Source: Galaxea fascicularis
Taxonomy: Eukaryota > Cnidaria > Anthozoa > Scleractinia > Euphylliidae
Length of the DNA stretch: 64,000 nt
Reading direction: 5' to 3'
Assembly: GCA_948470475.1 (NCBI GenBank)
Contig: OX419347.1
Coordinates: forward strand, 15,061,675-15,125,674
Part shown: piece by piece, positions 38,801-43,364 of the stretch
Numbering within the stretch: position 1 is the first letter of the stretch
Layout of the letters: every line of letters starts with the position of its first letter
Made by a program: the position numbers and the translations under genes
Notes under the pieces: model-generated
What the model saw: the letters and a program-made list of their open reading frames with translations, nothing else
Database searches by the model: none
What the model was told of the DNA's origin: nothing

Positions 38801-39171
38801 CAAGATGAAAAACGAATCTTAAGTTGTATTTTAACACACTTAAGATAACGCTATTTTAAAGGATTCTGTTTGTTCTGTTCGATTCAGCGAGCCCAATCCG
38901 AACCTACGGTGGATTTTGTCTCCAGCCTGAGAATGGTGGATGCAGCCCAACAGACAATACGAGACTTGTCTACATACGGGACACTCCACAGTGCTCTAAA
39001 GACTATATGGTTTTCACTTACCATGATAACGTGCTCACTCACAAGTGTAGCGGCAAAAGAGTGTGTCCTCAGGGTATGTGGAATTGTAACCTTTCTGAGT
39101 GCAGAAACCGCGGTAAAAATAAACCTTGCTGTGTATTACGCCCGATGGTCAAAGACTTCCAACCGGCGTAA
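3399..39171 (+). CDS. Large mosaic ADAM-like metalloprotease gene (whole-gene entry)
   Basis: At least 36 exons read collinearly on the plus strand, about 1,680 residues in total, and the phases match at every junction I could join except one gap between 5895 and 7752. Order: ADAM/ADAMTS-type prodomain, reprolysin-type zinc protease, disintegrin, C-terminal piece of a discoidin (F5/8C) domain, beta-trefoil-like cysteine module, N-terminal and middle pieces of a discoidin domain, ADAM cysteine-rich region, EGF, TSP1, three fibrinogen-like domains, TSP1, cysteine module. No transmembrane exon is seen after the EGF, so a secreted extracellular-matrix protease is inferred. ADAMs shed or cut extracellular proteins; the added matrix-binding domains suggest a matrix or skeletal role. 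Not seen: signal peptide and the first strand of the catalytic domain. It could be two adjoining genes, but the continuous phases argue for one. Details are in the domain entries. Confidence 0.75.
4991..5028. repeat. Microsatellite of GTATC units
   Basis: An imperfect tandem run of GTATC/CGTAT units in the intron between two prodomain exons. Confidence 0.7.
5896..7751. other. Intron; expected catalytic exon not found
   Basis: The upstream exon ends in phase 1 and the downstream exon starts in phase 0, so at least one exon with the first catalytic strand (usually 'VE..VVAD..M') is expected. I found none. The interval has a long T run near 6670, a 17-base G run near 7024 and inverted-repeat-like AT-rich DNA. 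Confidence 0.4.
7752..22744 (+). CDS. ADAM-like gene: zinc metalloprotease domain exons
   Basis: Six exons: 7752-7823, 8873-9039, 17111-17189, 18735-18816, 22464-22518, 22660-22744. They read in order: VKRRVFTLVNAVDA; IYRKINIRVILSALEIWTD; GKMWDDYGGMAYRGEICKRR; WLALSHELGHNFNFDHDN; CKCLSPRGCIMGGYK; VPGFSDCNLHNMSSIVDSCL. This is a full reprolysin (M12B) fold with the zinc site HExxHxxxxxHD and the Met-turn CIMGG. The usual glycine at position 8 of HExxHxxGxxHD is asparagine here. Catalytic Glu and all three His are present, so activity is likely. Phases chain 0-0-2-0-1-2-0. The introns are swollen by insertions: the toxin-bearing region (9040-17110), a P2X7-like element, and a 3.5 kb palindrome separating the zinc-site and Met-turn exons. 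Confidence 0.85.
8174..8532 (+). repeat. tRNA-derived SINE with A-rich tail
   Basis: A pol III box A-like stretch (GGTTAGCTCAGTTGGTAGAG) starts near 8180. It is followed by a body containing CTGAGGAGAAAGTGCTTCC and the end motif TGTGGGACGTTAAAGAATC, which I recall as common repeats in cnidarian genomes. It ends in a (AAATA)n tail at about 8501-8531. It is not a functional tRNA: no acceptor stem or anticodon arm forms. Confidence 0.65.
9040..9576. other. Intron sequence without recognised content
   Basis: AT-rich sequence with no coding similarity seen. It leads into the left arm of the inverted repeat pair at 9577. Confidence 0.4.
9577..9883 (+). repeat. Left arm of a ~300 bp inverted repeat bounding a 7.3 kb intronic region
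   Basis: This arm (CCCCCATTTTCCCCCTCATC ... CCTCATACGACGTGCAAG) recurs nearly unchanged as its reverse complement at about 16563-16866. The pair brackets a MITE, an aerolysin-like gene and a LINE fragment inside one intron of the ADAM-like gene. It could be two oppositely oriented copies of a dispersed repeat or the long terminal inverted repeats of a composite element. No target duplication could be identified. Confidence 0.75.
10089..10724. mobile_element. MITE with GTTTACACGGACGCGG termini
   Basis: The ends GGCACTGTTTACACGGACG and its near inverted copy CGTCCGTGTAAACGTAGCC define a 636 bp element. Inside are many further copies of the AAACCG / CGGTTT theme in both orientations, typical of a MITE built from subterminal repeats. 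No transposase is present; the open frames inside follow from the repeats. Confidence 0.7.
10902..10980 (+). repeat. GCAGACT-rich repeat, copy 1
   Basis: CCGGTCAGTACAAAATGCAG followed by tandem ACTGCAG units and further ACAAAATGCAGAC copies. A second copy in the same orientation is at 15775-15852. Confidence 0.7.
10981..12475. other. Non-coding region 3' of the aerolysin-like gene
   Basis: Besides the tandem repeat at 11571-11745 I see no gene. The interval holds intronic sequence and the presumed 3' UTR of the minus-strand gene just right of it. Confidence 0.35.
11571..11745. repeat. Tandem repeat of about 31-36 bp units
   Basis: Units built on TTTTATCAAATAACCAA alternate with AACGCAACACTGG or similar, about four to five imperfect copies. 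Confidence 0.75.
12476..14065 (-). CDS. Aerolysin/ETX-MTX2-like beta-pore-forming protein with duplicated helical N-terminal domain
   Basis: An intronless 529-residue frame. The start is ATG at 14065 in a strong Kozak context (ACCATGG); the in-frame GTG two codons upstream is unlikely. Residues ~1-175 and ~185-355 are two copies of one helix-rich domain, recognisable by 'FKEKCEGLLSENSC' and 'FKEKCKGLLSDSVC' and by the following 'WxAANTxKS(E/K)xC'. Residues ~355-525 have the Ser/Thr-rich alternating pattern of aerolysin-type pore-forming domains (NKTDIQQTMAFNFTVTEGK, later PLFVAAHSTYVAKA), similar to natterin and ETX/MTX2 proteins, whose members form membrane beta-barrels after oligomerising. 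The last four residues, CAIV, fit a CaaX prenylation box. No signal peptide is visible, which is unusual for a secreted toxin and suits an intracellular or defence role. It sits antisense in an ADAM-gene intron between inverted repeats. Family assignment rests on pattern only. Confidence 0.7.
   Translation of the reverse strand: MALKVLPTDAAVELKKYAEKFSLAVAKIRCRRHKRIEAEAHGREASEHLATFKEKCEGLLSENSCQAIEMMLKFASWQAANTRKSEKCRRRAIRENYKSEADDNKREVEEHQQDIIKEKEISEPLASNLKEMGYCIAWSVTNSIFRFNEEAEVKKTRLDSLDSLFDKIHGEVDVAQILSQRPAEKPMKLIGEVPLEIFPHDVANELKLFAARKSLHCAKQRFGNVAEADADGRKAKHHYDSFKEKCKGLLSDSVCQHIRGMFVSAAWHEANTEKSKQCWLPKLRHRYEFDASVDKNGIDAEYQGIVEAGEISETLATNLREMGWNVARHAASKIAGRDDDAIRDEANVDWYFTKVHGTVNLVNVKFNMDEAKTLSSEPLVVCGQDLTNKTDIQQTMAFNFTVTEGKTHSTSHTVGFTYGIQSSFSAGFAKFGDLSFTLSFEFSCNCTFEESINTAITKAYEFPLFVAAHSTYVAKATVFKAEMEIPYELVFDFKGARRSVKGLWKGFACSKATYTIEKKEGPPTYCAIV
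14655..15510 (-). mobile_element. 5'-truncated non-LTR retrotransposon (LINE) fragment
   Basis: The minus-strand frame at 14719-15489 ends a reverse-transcriptase ORF. It has the zinc-binding RT C-terminal pattern CSICKDEPEKLSHLFWSCP (CxxC...HxxxxC) after 'TNEFLFKIGLKDD', as in zf-RVT regions of L1/CR1-like elements. A T-rich run at 14655-14680 on the plus strand is the expected poly(A) tail of a minus-strand LINE. The polymerase motifs and endonuclease are absent, so this is a dead 3' fragment. Confidence 0.75.
15511..16562. other. Intron sequence within the inverted-repeat-bounded region
   Basis: Apart from the GCAGACT repeat copy at 15775-15852, no coding or structured feature was recognised. 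Confidence 0.35.
15775..15852 (+). repeat. GCAGACT-rich repeat, copy 2
   Basis: Begins CCGGTCAGTACAAAATGCAG, as at 10902, with tandem ACTGCAG and ACAAAATGCAGACTG units. Same orientation as copy 1, so the two flank the aerolysin-like gene and LINE fragment as direct repeats 4.9 kb apart. Confidence 0.7.
16563..16866 (-). repeat. Right arm of the ~300 bp inverted repeat
   Basis: Reverse complement of 9577-9883 with scattered substitutions. It runs straight into a polypurine tract at its outer end. Confidence 0.75.
16852..16988 (+). repeat. G-rich polypurine tract
   Basis: About 135 bases are almost all G or A, with many runs of three to nine G. Such a tract could form G-quadruplex or triplex structures. 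The open frames across it (Gly/Glu/Arg-rich on plus, Pro/Ser-rich on minus) follow from base composition. Confidence 0.8.
17206..18700 (+). repeat. Dispersed repeat split by the P2X7-like element
   Basis: Sequence at 17245-17390 and 18583-18690 matches, with the P2X7-like element removed, the continuous copy at about 37935-38240. Shared blocks include GGCTCTCAACAGTGCAATT, TCCATCAAAATTCAAAACC and GATTTCA.A.TGGGTGTA. Confidence 0.65.
17391..18582 (-). mobile_element. TTAA-flanked element carrying P2X7-intracellular-domain-like ORFs
   Basis: Terminal repeats AGGAGAACGGAAGGC (17395-) and GCCTTCCGTTCTCCT (-18578; the third base from the inner end varies) are each bordered by TTAA. Two minus-strand frames have P2X7 intracellular-domain features: 18031-18309 (TSWCVCECCANWEGQQEKEC, LCCKEIEEAVNKI) and 17716-17961 (RCITQQPLFQTICLQQEVLE, TAIVGLCQVHG). 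These match the Cys-rich zinc region and following helix of single-domain P2X7-like proteins, which are abundant in corals. The usual C-terminal 'YR..Y..F' segment is absent, so the copy looks incomplete. It sits inside another dispersed repeat. Confidence 0.65.
18897..22407. mobile_element. 3.5 kb palindromic (foldback-like) element with TTAA borders
   Basis: The left arm (18901 to about 20012) returns as its reverse complement at about 21200-22403 with high identity over more than 1.1 kb; the right arm has roughly 90 bases of extra sequence. Outer ends start GAGCCAATGTCGG and end CCGACATTGGCTC, each bordered by TTAA (18897-18900, 22404-22407). The ~1.2 kb centre contains no transposase-like frame but does contain CCTCTCCTCAACGGCCACC-type repeats. 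Only 80 bases separate its left edge from the zinc-site exon and 56 its right edge from the Met-turn exon, so it makes up almost the whole intron. Confidence 0.8.
23299..23445. mobile_element. MITE hairpin (GGCCCCGG.TGTTCAAA type)
   Basis: Ends GGCCCCGGATGTTCAAACC and its inverted partner TTTGAACAACCGGGGCC, with the internal inverted theme GGATAGTGCTATCCACC. About 147 bp, non-coding, in the intron before the disintegrin exons. Confidence 0.75.
23479..24543 (+). CDS. ADAM-like gene: disintegrin domain exons
   Basis: Exons 23479-23547, 23734-23835, 24136-24216 and 24490-24543, all phase 0. They read NPQCGNGIPEPGEECDCGTP, then CQIRDPCCEPNDCRLKKSSQ with CSDSHQRCCQQCQ, then GTICRNSTGECDVQEECDGR, then CPPDDYVKDGTTCEGERE. 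This is the standard ADAM disintegrin ladder of cysteines. The adhesive-loop tip reads RNSTGECDV, with no RGD, so integrin choice cannot be stated. In ordinary ADAMs the next residues are the cysteine-rich 'YCY.G.C'; here that exon lies 4.3 kb away at 28859. Confidence 0.9.
24726..24873 (+). CDS. ADAM-like gene: C-terminal piece of a discoidin (F5/8C) domain
   Basis: The exon starts in phase 0 and ends in phase 1. It reads VKVIRLPKPITARHVRINPK and GLCTKIDLLGCG, the end of a discoidin domain ('ARYVRI.P..W......R.EL.GC') including the closing cysteine. The beginning of the domain is not upstream: only 183 intronic bases separate it from the last disintegrin exon. The matching first two-thirds are encoded downstream at 27739-28311, ending in phase 0, which would join this exon in frame. 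Confidence 0.8.
25508..27115 (+). CDS. ADAM-like gene: beta-trefoil-like cysteine module, copy 1
   Basis: Exons 25508-25789 and 26984-27115, both phase 1 to 1. Three repeats of roughly 40-45 residues can be laid out: GNLCVRPQGQSSC...LIYG...C...SKFTL...LRQHCSG; MICPQGGQES...LVISNSC...SKF...SLRHVSSG; FCVHPEGG...LVLWAGC...LAFHFLVHG. Shared pattern: C-x-x-P-x-G-G ... L-(V/I) ... C ... F ... (L)-x-H-x-x-S-G. Threefold repetition of this length suggests a beta-trefoil lectin-like fold, though ricin QxW motifs are absent and I do not recognise the family. A shorter relative ends the gene at 38888-39171. Confidence 0.65.
25790..26983. other. Intron without recognised genes
   Basis: No coding similarity seen on either strand; ordinary AT-rich intron sequence. 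Confidence 0.4.
27739..28311 (+). CDS. ADAM-like gene: N-terminal and middle pieces of a discoidin (F5/8C) domain
   Basis: Exons 27739-27911 (phase 1 in, 0 out) and 28189-28311 (0 to 0). They read DCLVSLGVSDSRVIPASRIS, EARLYGGKGWCA, NQFIQIDLGQ, then VTGYVLQYTQDGRRWKVWSS. These are the opening cysteine, 'I.ASS', 'ARL...GWCA', 'QFIQVDLG' and 'Y.L.YS.DG..W' signatures of F5/8C domains, which bind lipids, glycans or collagen in other proteins. The domain then stops: the next exon (28859) is the ADAM cysteine-rich region. The missing C-terminal strand pair is the exon at 24726, upstream. Confidence 0.85.
28859..31262 (+). CDS. ADAM-like gene: cysteine-rich region and EGF-like domain
   Basis: Exons 28859-28925, 29576-29684, 30741-30819, 30972-31064 and 31196-31262; phases chain 0-1-2-0-0-1. 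They read AFCYKGRCAVSADSQCRDLWG, continuing ...CYQELNVNSQGFGSC..., VGMVKEGTVCGNNK, ICVANQCTRVNELPS, and GKGVCTRKGVCHCQGNLDP. This is the ADAM cysteine-rich series ('CY.G.C....QC..LWG', 'CY..LN..G..FG.C', 'V.DGT.CG') followed by an EGF-like 'C.G.GVC...G.CHC'. The fourth exon uses the donor GTACGT at 31065. Exon 28859 would fit straight after the disintegrin exon ending at 24543, in phase and in sequence, as in normal ADAMs. Confidence 0.85.
30501..30617. mobile_element. MITE hairpin (GGCCGAGTTGCTCGAAGCATGG)
   Basis: Near-perfect inverted ends GGCCGAGTTGCTCGAAGC / GCTTCGAGCAACTCGGCC with an internal TAACCACTGGTTA palindrome; 117 bp, intronic. Confidence 0.8.
31678..31860 (+). CDS. ADAM-like gene: thrombospondin type 1 repeat, first
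   Basis: A single exon, phase 1 to 1, reading DGRWDAWSKWTNCTRVCGRG, KRTRHRFCNKPAPAHGGRDC and ERIQIEPCNTGKCP. It has the TSP1 layout WxxWxxW, CSxxCG-like CTRVCG, RTR and six cysteines. WDAW and WSKW sites could be C-mannosylated and TRVCG O-fucosylated, as in the ADAMTS and thrombospondin families; that is family knowledge, not shown here. Confidence 0.93.
32543..34524 (+). CDS. ADAM-like gene: fibrinogen-like (FReD) domain 1
   Basis: Exons 32543-32860, 33437-33643 and 34366-34524, all phase 1 to 1. They read VQFPDGVYTINPDRKGPVKT, YCDMTRDGGGWTLLVTSHTN, RWGGIWRAPRDYTF, EKRMPWISGAKLTTS and HPVNIWYWVREQNF, with SCLEVQLRGV. The opening 'DGVYTI.P....V..YCDM...GGGWTLL' is the fibrinogen C-terminal signature; the later 'VWYW(V/I)' ending differs from vertebrate fibrinogen and resembles the cnidarian type known from coral skeletal organic matrix proteins (recalled, not checked). 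The domain probably binds matrix or sugars. Confidence 0.85.
34963..35003. repeat. Near-perfect 41 bp palindrome
   Basis: Twenty bases (CTCCTCCTTAAAGGCGTATT) are followed by one G and then the exact reverse complement. It lies in the intron 42 bases before the first exon of FReD 2. Confidence 0.9.
35046..35952 (+). CDS. ADAM-like gene: fibrinogen-like domain 2
   Basis: Exons 35046-35263 (phase 1 to 0) and 35645-35952 (0 to 2). They read DGTYTIKPGDRKIQTVCKFS, EYGGGWTLVLTSASDDRW, then YRIEEDSVKAWEGIWTARAG and EVIRLWLREGTW. The domain is shorter at its N-terminus than FReD 1. A possible extra short exon after 34822 would fit in phase but has no clear donor, so I have left it out. Confidence 0.8.
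36278..36447. mobile_element. MITE hairpin (GGCCATTTCCGAGTTCATG)
   Basis: Ends GGCCATTTCCGAGTTCATG and CATGAACTCGGAAATGGCC are exact inverted copies. The stem continues through CCTCCTCTTCAAAGCGAGTC. 170 bp, intronic, non-coding. Confidence 0.85.
36664..37893 (+). CDS. ADAM-like gene: fibrinogen-like domain 3
   Basis: Exons 36664-37011 (phase 2 to 2) and 37610-37893 (2 to 1). They read MKDGIYMIRKTTHDYLPVYC, DMTSEVGAYTLLVTS, FKYRLEANTRRNWGGVWTAP, SLEKRMPWLGARQSL and NPGVIWYWVNEDDC. It has the same plan as FReD 1, including the 'EKRMPW.(S/G)' stretch and the 'V(I)WYWV' ending, so 1 and 3 look like closer duplicates than 2. Confidence 0.85.
37935..38240 (+). repeat. Dispersed repeat, uninterrupted copy
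   Basis: Matches the flanks of the P2X7-like element at 17245-17390 and 18583-18690; no element lies between the two halves here. Confidence 0.6.
38502..38669 (+). CDS. ADAM-like gene: thrombospondin type 1 repeat, second
   Basis: A single exon, phase 1 to 1, reading GGLSEWSSWSSCSKICVTGI, QTRRRLCNNPRPRCGGDACG and KQEKQCMVCP. It has the TSP1 pattern WSxWSxCS..C..G.Q.R.R.C. Compared with the first repeat the CSxxCG motif is CSKICV and the spacing before the last cysteines is altered. Confidence 0.9.
38888..39171 (+). CDS. ADAM-like gene: terminal cysteine module, copy 2
   Basis: The exon enters in phase 1 and reads SPIRTYGGFCLQPENGG, TRLVYIRDTPQCSK, MVFTYHDNVLTHKCSGKRVC and PQGMWNCNLSECRN, then ends at TAA. 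The SPI...G..C..P and L.H.CSGK(R/M)(V/I)CPQG stretches match the copy at 25508. Reading straight through gives four further cysteines before the stop; a GTATGT after CCTCAGG could instead be a donor, but no following exon was found before 40.9 kb. Confidence 0.7.
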
Positions 39172-40313
39172 AATATTACCTAACCCTGGAATATTTTCCC
39201 GCAATATAAAACTTTGCACCTATTCCAAAAAACATTTAGCTTTTCATTCAATGTTTTCGAATTTTTTATGGCTTTCAAAAAGCATGAAATATCACACGAC
39301 CGAGCTAGTGAGGTCCACTTCTAAAACAATAATTTGTTATCACTTTAATGCAAACTTTGTAACATTTCTGTGAAATCTTTCGTCGAACAATTAGCTAACC
39401 GTATGCAATTGTCGACTAATCAACACTTCACCTACTGATCACCCTGCCAACTATAACTAAGGCGTGGTTACTACCTGCTACTATACGACATTAGGGATCT
39501 TCTAAGCTCCCTAATCAGGCTTTAAAGCAACGAGGGAGGCATCAGCAACGAGAACGCCCCAAAATAATGGGACTAAATACAGTGAGGAAAAGGAATCGCT
39601 CTGCACGTGCATTTTACATTTTGGAACAAAAAAACAACAACGTGAAATGACCAAATTTCATGCTCTCGAGAGAACGTGAACACATTAAGGCAAACTTGTT
39701 TTTCTTTTTCCTTACTTTGATGCCGTTCATTGTAATTTAGTCCCTCGATAGTCCGCCAGCATTTTCCAATTTAAACAAATTGGAATAATCGCGAAAGAGT
39801 TACAAAAACGATAAGTTGCGTTTTGAAATGACGTGTATTCTTCGCCATTGCCGTCCATCGCTTAAGCTCCCTAATTTATACCGTCACACTTTTCGGGTAT
39901 ATAAAGAGATTAATTAATATCTATATACTGTACAGGAACACTGCAAACTGCAAATTGTAGTTGATATTACTCATTTGCGAGAAATTCAAAGACTCCTTCC
40001 TATCTACAAAACATCAAAGGACGGAAAAATTACATCAGATACAAAAAAATCTATGGCTACACTTCTTCGTTTGAAGAAAACACTATTTTAATTAAGCGGT
40101 AATAAAGGACTAGTCTTGTATTGAATGCACAATTCAACTTAAGTAGAGGTTAACTCGAATAGGTTAACAACAAAGCCTAAGCCAGTTTAACATGATAATA
40201 AATTATAATTTGATCACAGTAACTAAAAAGCAGCCCACCAGTTTAACAAATAGATTCCATTTGGCATTGCGTGTGTACTCTGACGAAGCACGGCTGACGT
40301 GGTAAGACCAATA
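39172..40313. other. Intergenic spacer between the ADAM-like and TPR-CHAT genes
   Basis: No coding potential beyond short chance frames. The genes on either side converge here. Confidence 0.5.
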
Positions 40314-40461
40314 GGCCATATTGGTATTCTCGGTATTGACCTGGCTCTAGCATGAAGTGGAGGCTCTTGCGGGGGAATCTTTTCATATGTAAATGTATTC
40401 TTCCGCAAGAGCCTCCACTTCATGCTAGATCCAGTTCAATACCGAGAATACGAACATGGCT
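40314..40461. mobile_element. MITE hairpin (GGCCATATTGGTATTCTCGG)
   Basis: Left end GGCCATATTGGTATTCTCGG and right end CCGAGAATACGAACATGGC are imperfect inverted copies; the inner stem CATGAAGTGGAGGCTCTTGC is almost exact. Confidence 0.8.
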
Positions 40462-40870
40462 TGTTAAAGAAGTACGTCCAACGTGCGTCATCATCGGAGT
40501 AGAGACACACTGACAAACGGAATTCACTCAATTTGATCTTTAATGCGACGCTCCGTGAAGACTTTTAAGTTTACGGCACTCAAAAGTGTTTCTGCTTTTA
40601 TGTGCGATACTAACTGAACCGTCACTTTAATTCATTCCTTTAATTTTGACTCCAAACTTTAACAGCAATGGTAATGATAAGTCCAGCTGATGGTGGTGAC
40701 AAGTAAACGCAATCAAATAAACTGCCTTCAAATAAGAAAAAAACTCGTCATATATTTCCTACCGATCCTGACTGGTAAAATGCACTTTCAGTTGGAAAAT
40801 GTATATGTGCATTTCATCAAATGAAATTATCAGCCTTATCTTCTCAACATCTAATATTAAGCTATTGTGC

Positions 40871-43334
40871 CTACTTTCTAAAATCAAACGTCACGTTATC
40901 ACCGATCAACATGAAAGGCGCCCACTGTCTCACGTTTGAAAAGCCGTTACCTCTCATCCACTTCATGGCCTGGTGAACAGATTCACTGGCACTTTCCCCA
41001 CCAACAAGGTGCTCGTAGAAACGACTCATAAACTGCATTGTTGCTTCATCCTCTATAGCCCACAGGGCCACCAACACGGAACGCGCACCGGATCCTAGGA
41101 AGGCTCGAGCGATTCCAACAACTCCCTCTGATCTGATTTCTCCTTGAGCACTGTGACAGCAGCTAAGGACAACAAGTTTGGCTCTCAGACGAACTTTTGC
41201 AACTTCGGCCATTGTTAATAGGTAATGTTCTTCTAGCGGAGTATCGTTAAAAGGTCGTGGAGGAGCAAGAGCGATTTCCCCTCTTTCGGCGTTACCGTGT
41301 GCAGCAAAATGGATCAGACTCACTGAATGAATGTCGCGTAGAACTGCCTCCTTTGTTGCCTGCTCTCCAATAAGAGGCTGGACTCCAAGGAGACGTCCAA
41401 TCATCTTGGCTTCTTCTCTTGCACAAGGTAATGGAGAGAACCGGCCTGGGTCTCCCTTGTAAATCACGTCACCAACCTGGGGATCACCGATAATCAATGC
41501 ACCTGTCTGGCTATGATAATCTGCCGGACAGTCCTGAATGAGCTTTAGAGTCCTCAGAGAAGGAGCAATGCGGATCCTGAAAGACTCGGATAAATACTTC
41601 TCATTTTCATCCTTTAGCGCTGCAAACGGCACTTTAAACACGGGACCCTCAGGCACAATGATGATCTCAGGTTGGTCGAGCAAATCGGCCACAGGATCAA
41701 TGATCATTTCGTAACATTGGGTGAGGCTGGGTGATTCAGAACATTGCTCTTCGTTCTGCTCTAAGGGGCGAGAAGGTGTCAAGCAACCAGTATTTGAAGG
41801 AAACAGTGATCGATCCTCGCAGTGTCCTTGAGTTAGTAAAGGAGGAAAATTTCTCAAGGATATATCACCAAAAACTTCATCCGCATTTCTCGCTCCATTT
41901 GAACTAAAACAGTCATTAACGTCTCTTCTTCGGAAAACTACCGGTTTGTTTGTCTTAATAATCCACAAAAACAATTGTTCACGCTGACAGGAGATGTAGA
42001 GACAAGCAGAAACAATTTCTTTTCCCAGCATCCTTTCAATGCCAACCCATGATTGAGGGTTAACTGATATTTCTTGTTCCACATTGTACTTAGTGGACAT
42101 CATGTCTGCCAGGGCTCTTGCGCGTGCGAGCTCTGTGACGTGGAGTGCTTCGTAAAATTTTCCGTTAAATGACAACAGTGTACGGAGCCATTCATACGGT
42201 AGAACGTGAATGTCTAAAGCAGAGATCTGAAAGTCATCATTGCCTTTTAGTAGGATTTGCAATTTCTCGGAATTTTCAATGCTTTTGACAAGACAAGATA
42301 CACATTCTTCTGTGTTTCCGGTCAAGAGGAAAAGCAGCAAAGTAAGCCTTAGATGGCTTTGAAACTGCAGTTCAATGTCGCCTATCTCGCAAGCCAGAGA
42401 AAGAGCCTTCTCGTGATATACTTTGGCTTCGGAATACTCACCGAGACAATAATGGAGCGTTCCTATTCTTAGATTGCCAGTTGCCTCTCCACTCTTGTCT
42501 CCAATTTCAGTTGCGATTTGAAGTGATTTCTGAAGATATTCTTTAGCCTTGTCATATTTACCCAGGATCCGAAAGACAGCTCCTAGGTTTCCGTAAGCTG
42601 ATGCTTCACAATGTTTGTGTCCAATTTCAATTGAGATTTGAAGTGATATCTGAAGATATTCTTCAGCCTTGTCATATTTACCCAGCTCCCAAAAGACAGC
42701 TCCTAGGCTTCCGTAAGCTGATGCTACACCATGTTTATCTCCAATTTCAATTTGGATTTGAAGTGATTTGTGAAGATATTCTTCAGCTTTGTCATATTTA
42801 CCAAGATAATGAAAGATAGTTCCTAGATTTCCGTAAACTGATGCTTCACCTTTTTTGTCTCCAATTTCAATTCGGATTTGAAGTGATTTGTGAAGATATT
42901 CTTCAGCCTTGTCATATTTACCCAGCTTCCGAAAGACAGCTCCTAGGTTTCCGTAAGCTGATGCTTCGCCATTTTTGTCTCCAATTTCAATTTGGATTTG
43001 AAGTGATTTCTGAAGATATTCTTCAGCTTTGTCATATTTACCGATATACTGAAAGACAGTTCCTAGGTTTCCGTAAGCTGATGCCTCACCATTTTTGTCT
43101 CCAATTTCAATTCGGATTTGAAGTGATTTGTGAAGATATTCTTGAGCCTTGTCATATTTACCAAGATCATGAAAGATAGCTCCTAGATTTCCGTAAACTG
43201 ATGCTTCACCTTTTTTGTCTCCAATTTCAATTTGGATTTGAAGTGATTTCTGAAGATATTCTTCAGCCTTGTCATATTTACCGAGCTGCTGAAAGACAGT
43301 TCCTAGGTTTCCGTAAGCTGATGCTTCACCCTTT
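40871..43334 (-). pseudogene. TTC28-like TPR-CHAT gene, copy 1, 3' portion (cut by a CACTA element)
   Basis: A continuous minus-strand frame. From the element edge come about seven 40-residue TPR units of the type [34 protein letters not shown], then a helical linker, then a CHAT domain to TAG at 40871. CHAT is a caspase/separase-like protease fold. The probable His is in SLIHFAAHG (~145 residues from the end) and the Cys in [11 protein letters not shown] (~95 from the end), with preceding [18 protein letters not shown]. The upstream part of the gene lies at 58394-59046. The codon at the element boundary is TGA in the TPR frame, so this half cannot be read on from the 5' half even if the element's CAG were used as an acceptor. 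It could be expressed only from an internal start. Confidence 0.85.
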
Positions 43335-43364
43335 CACTGGAAAAATTGAAAATTTACATAGTAT

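Noticed and set aside
40871..42340. Bacterial TPR-CHAT (Craspase-like) defence system
   Set aside because: Metazoan TTC28-like proteins share the fold, and nothing CRISPR-related is nearby; only the general caspase-like relation is supported.
42601..43179. Plus-strand open frames reading [19 protein letters not shown] (also at 62903-63451)
   Set aside because: They are the antisense of the TPR array; the minus-strand frame has clear TPR consensus and continues into CHAT.
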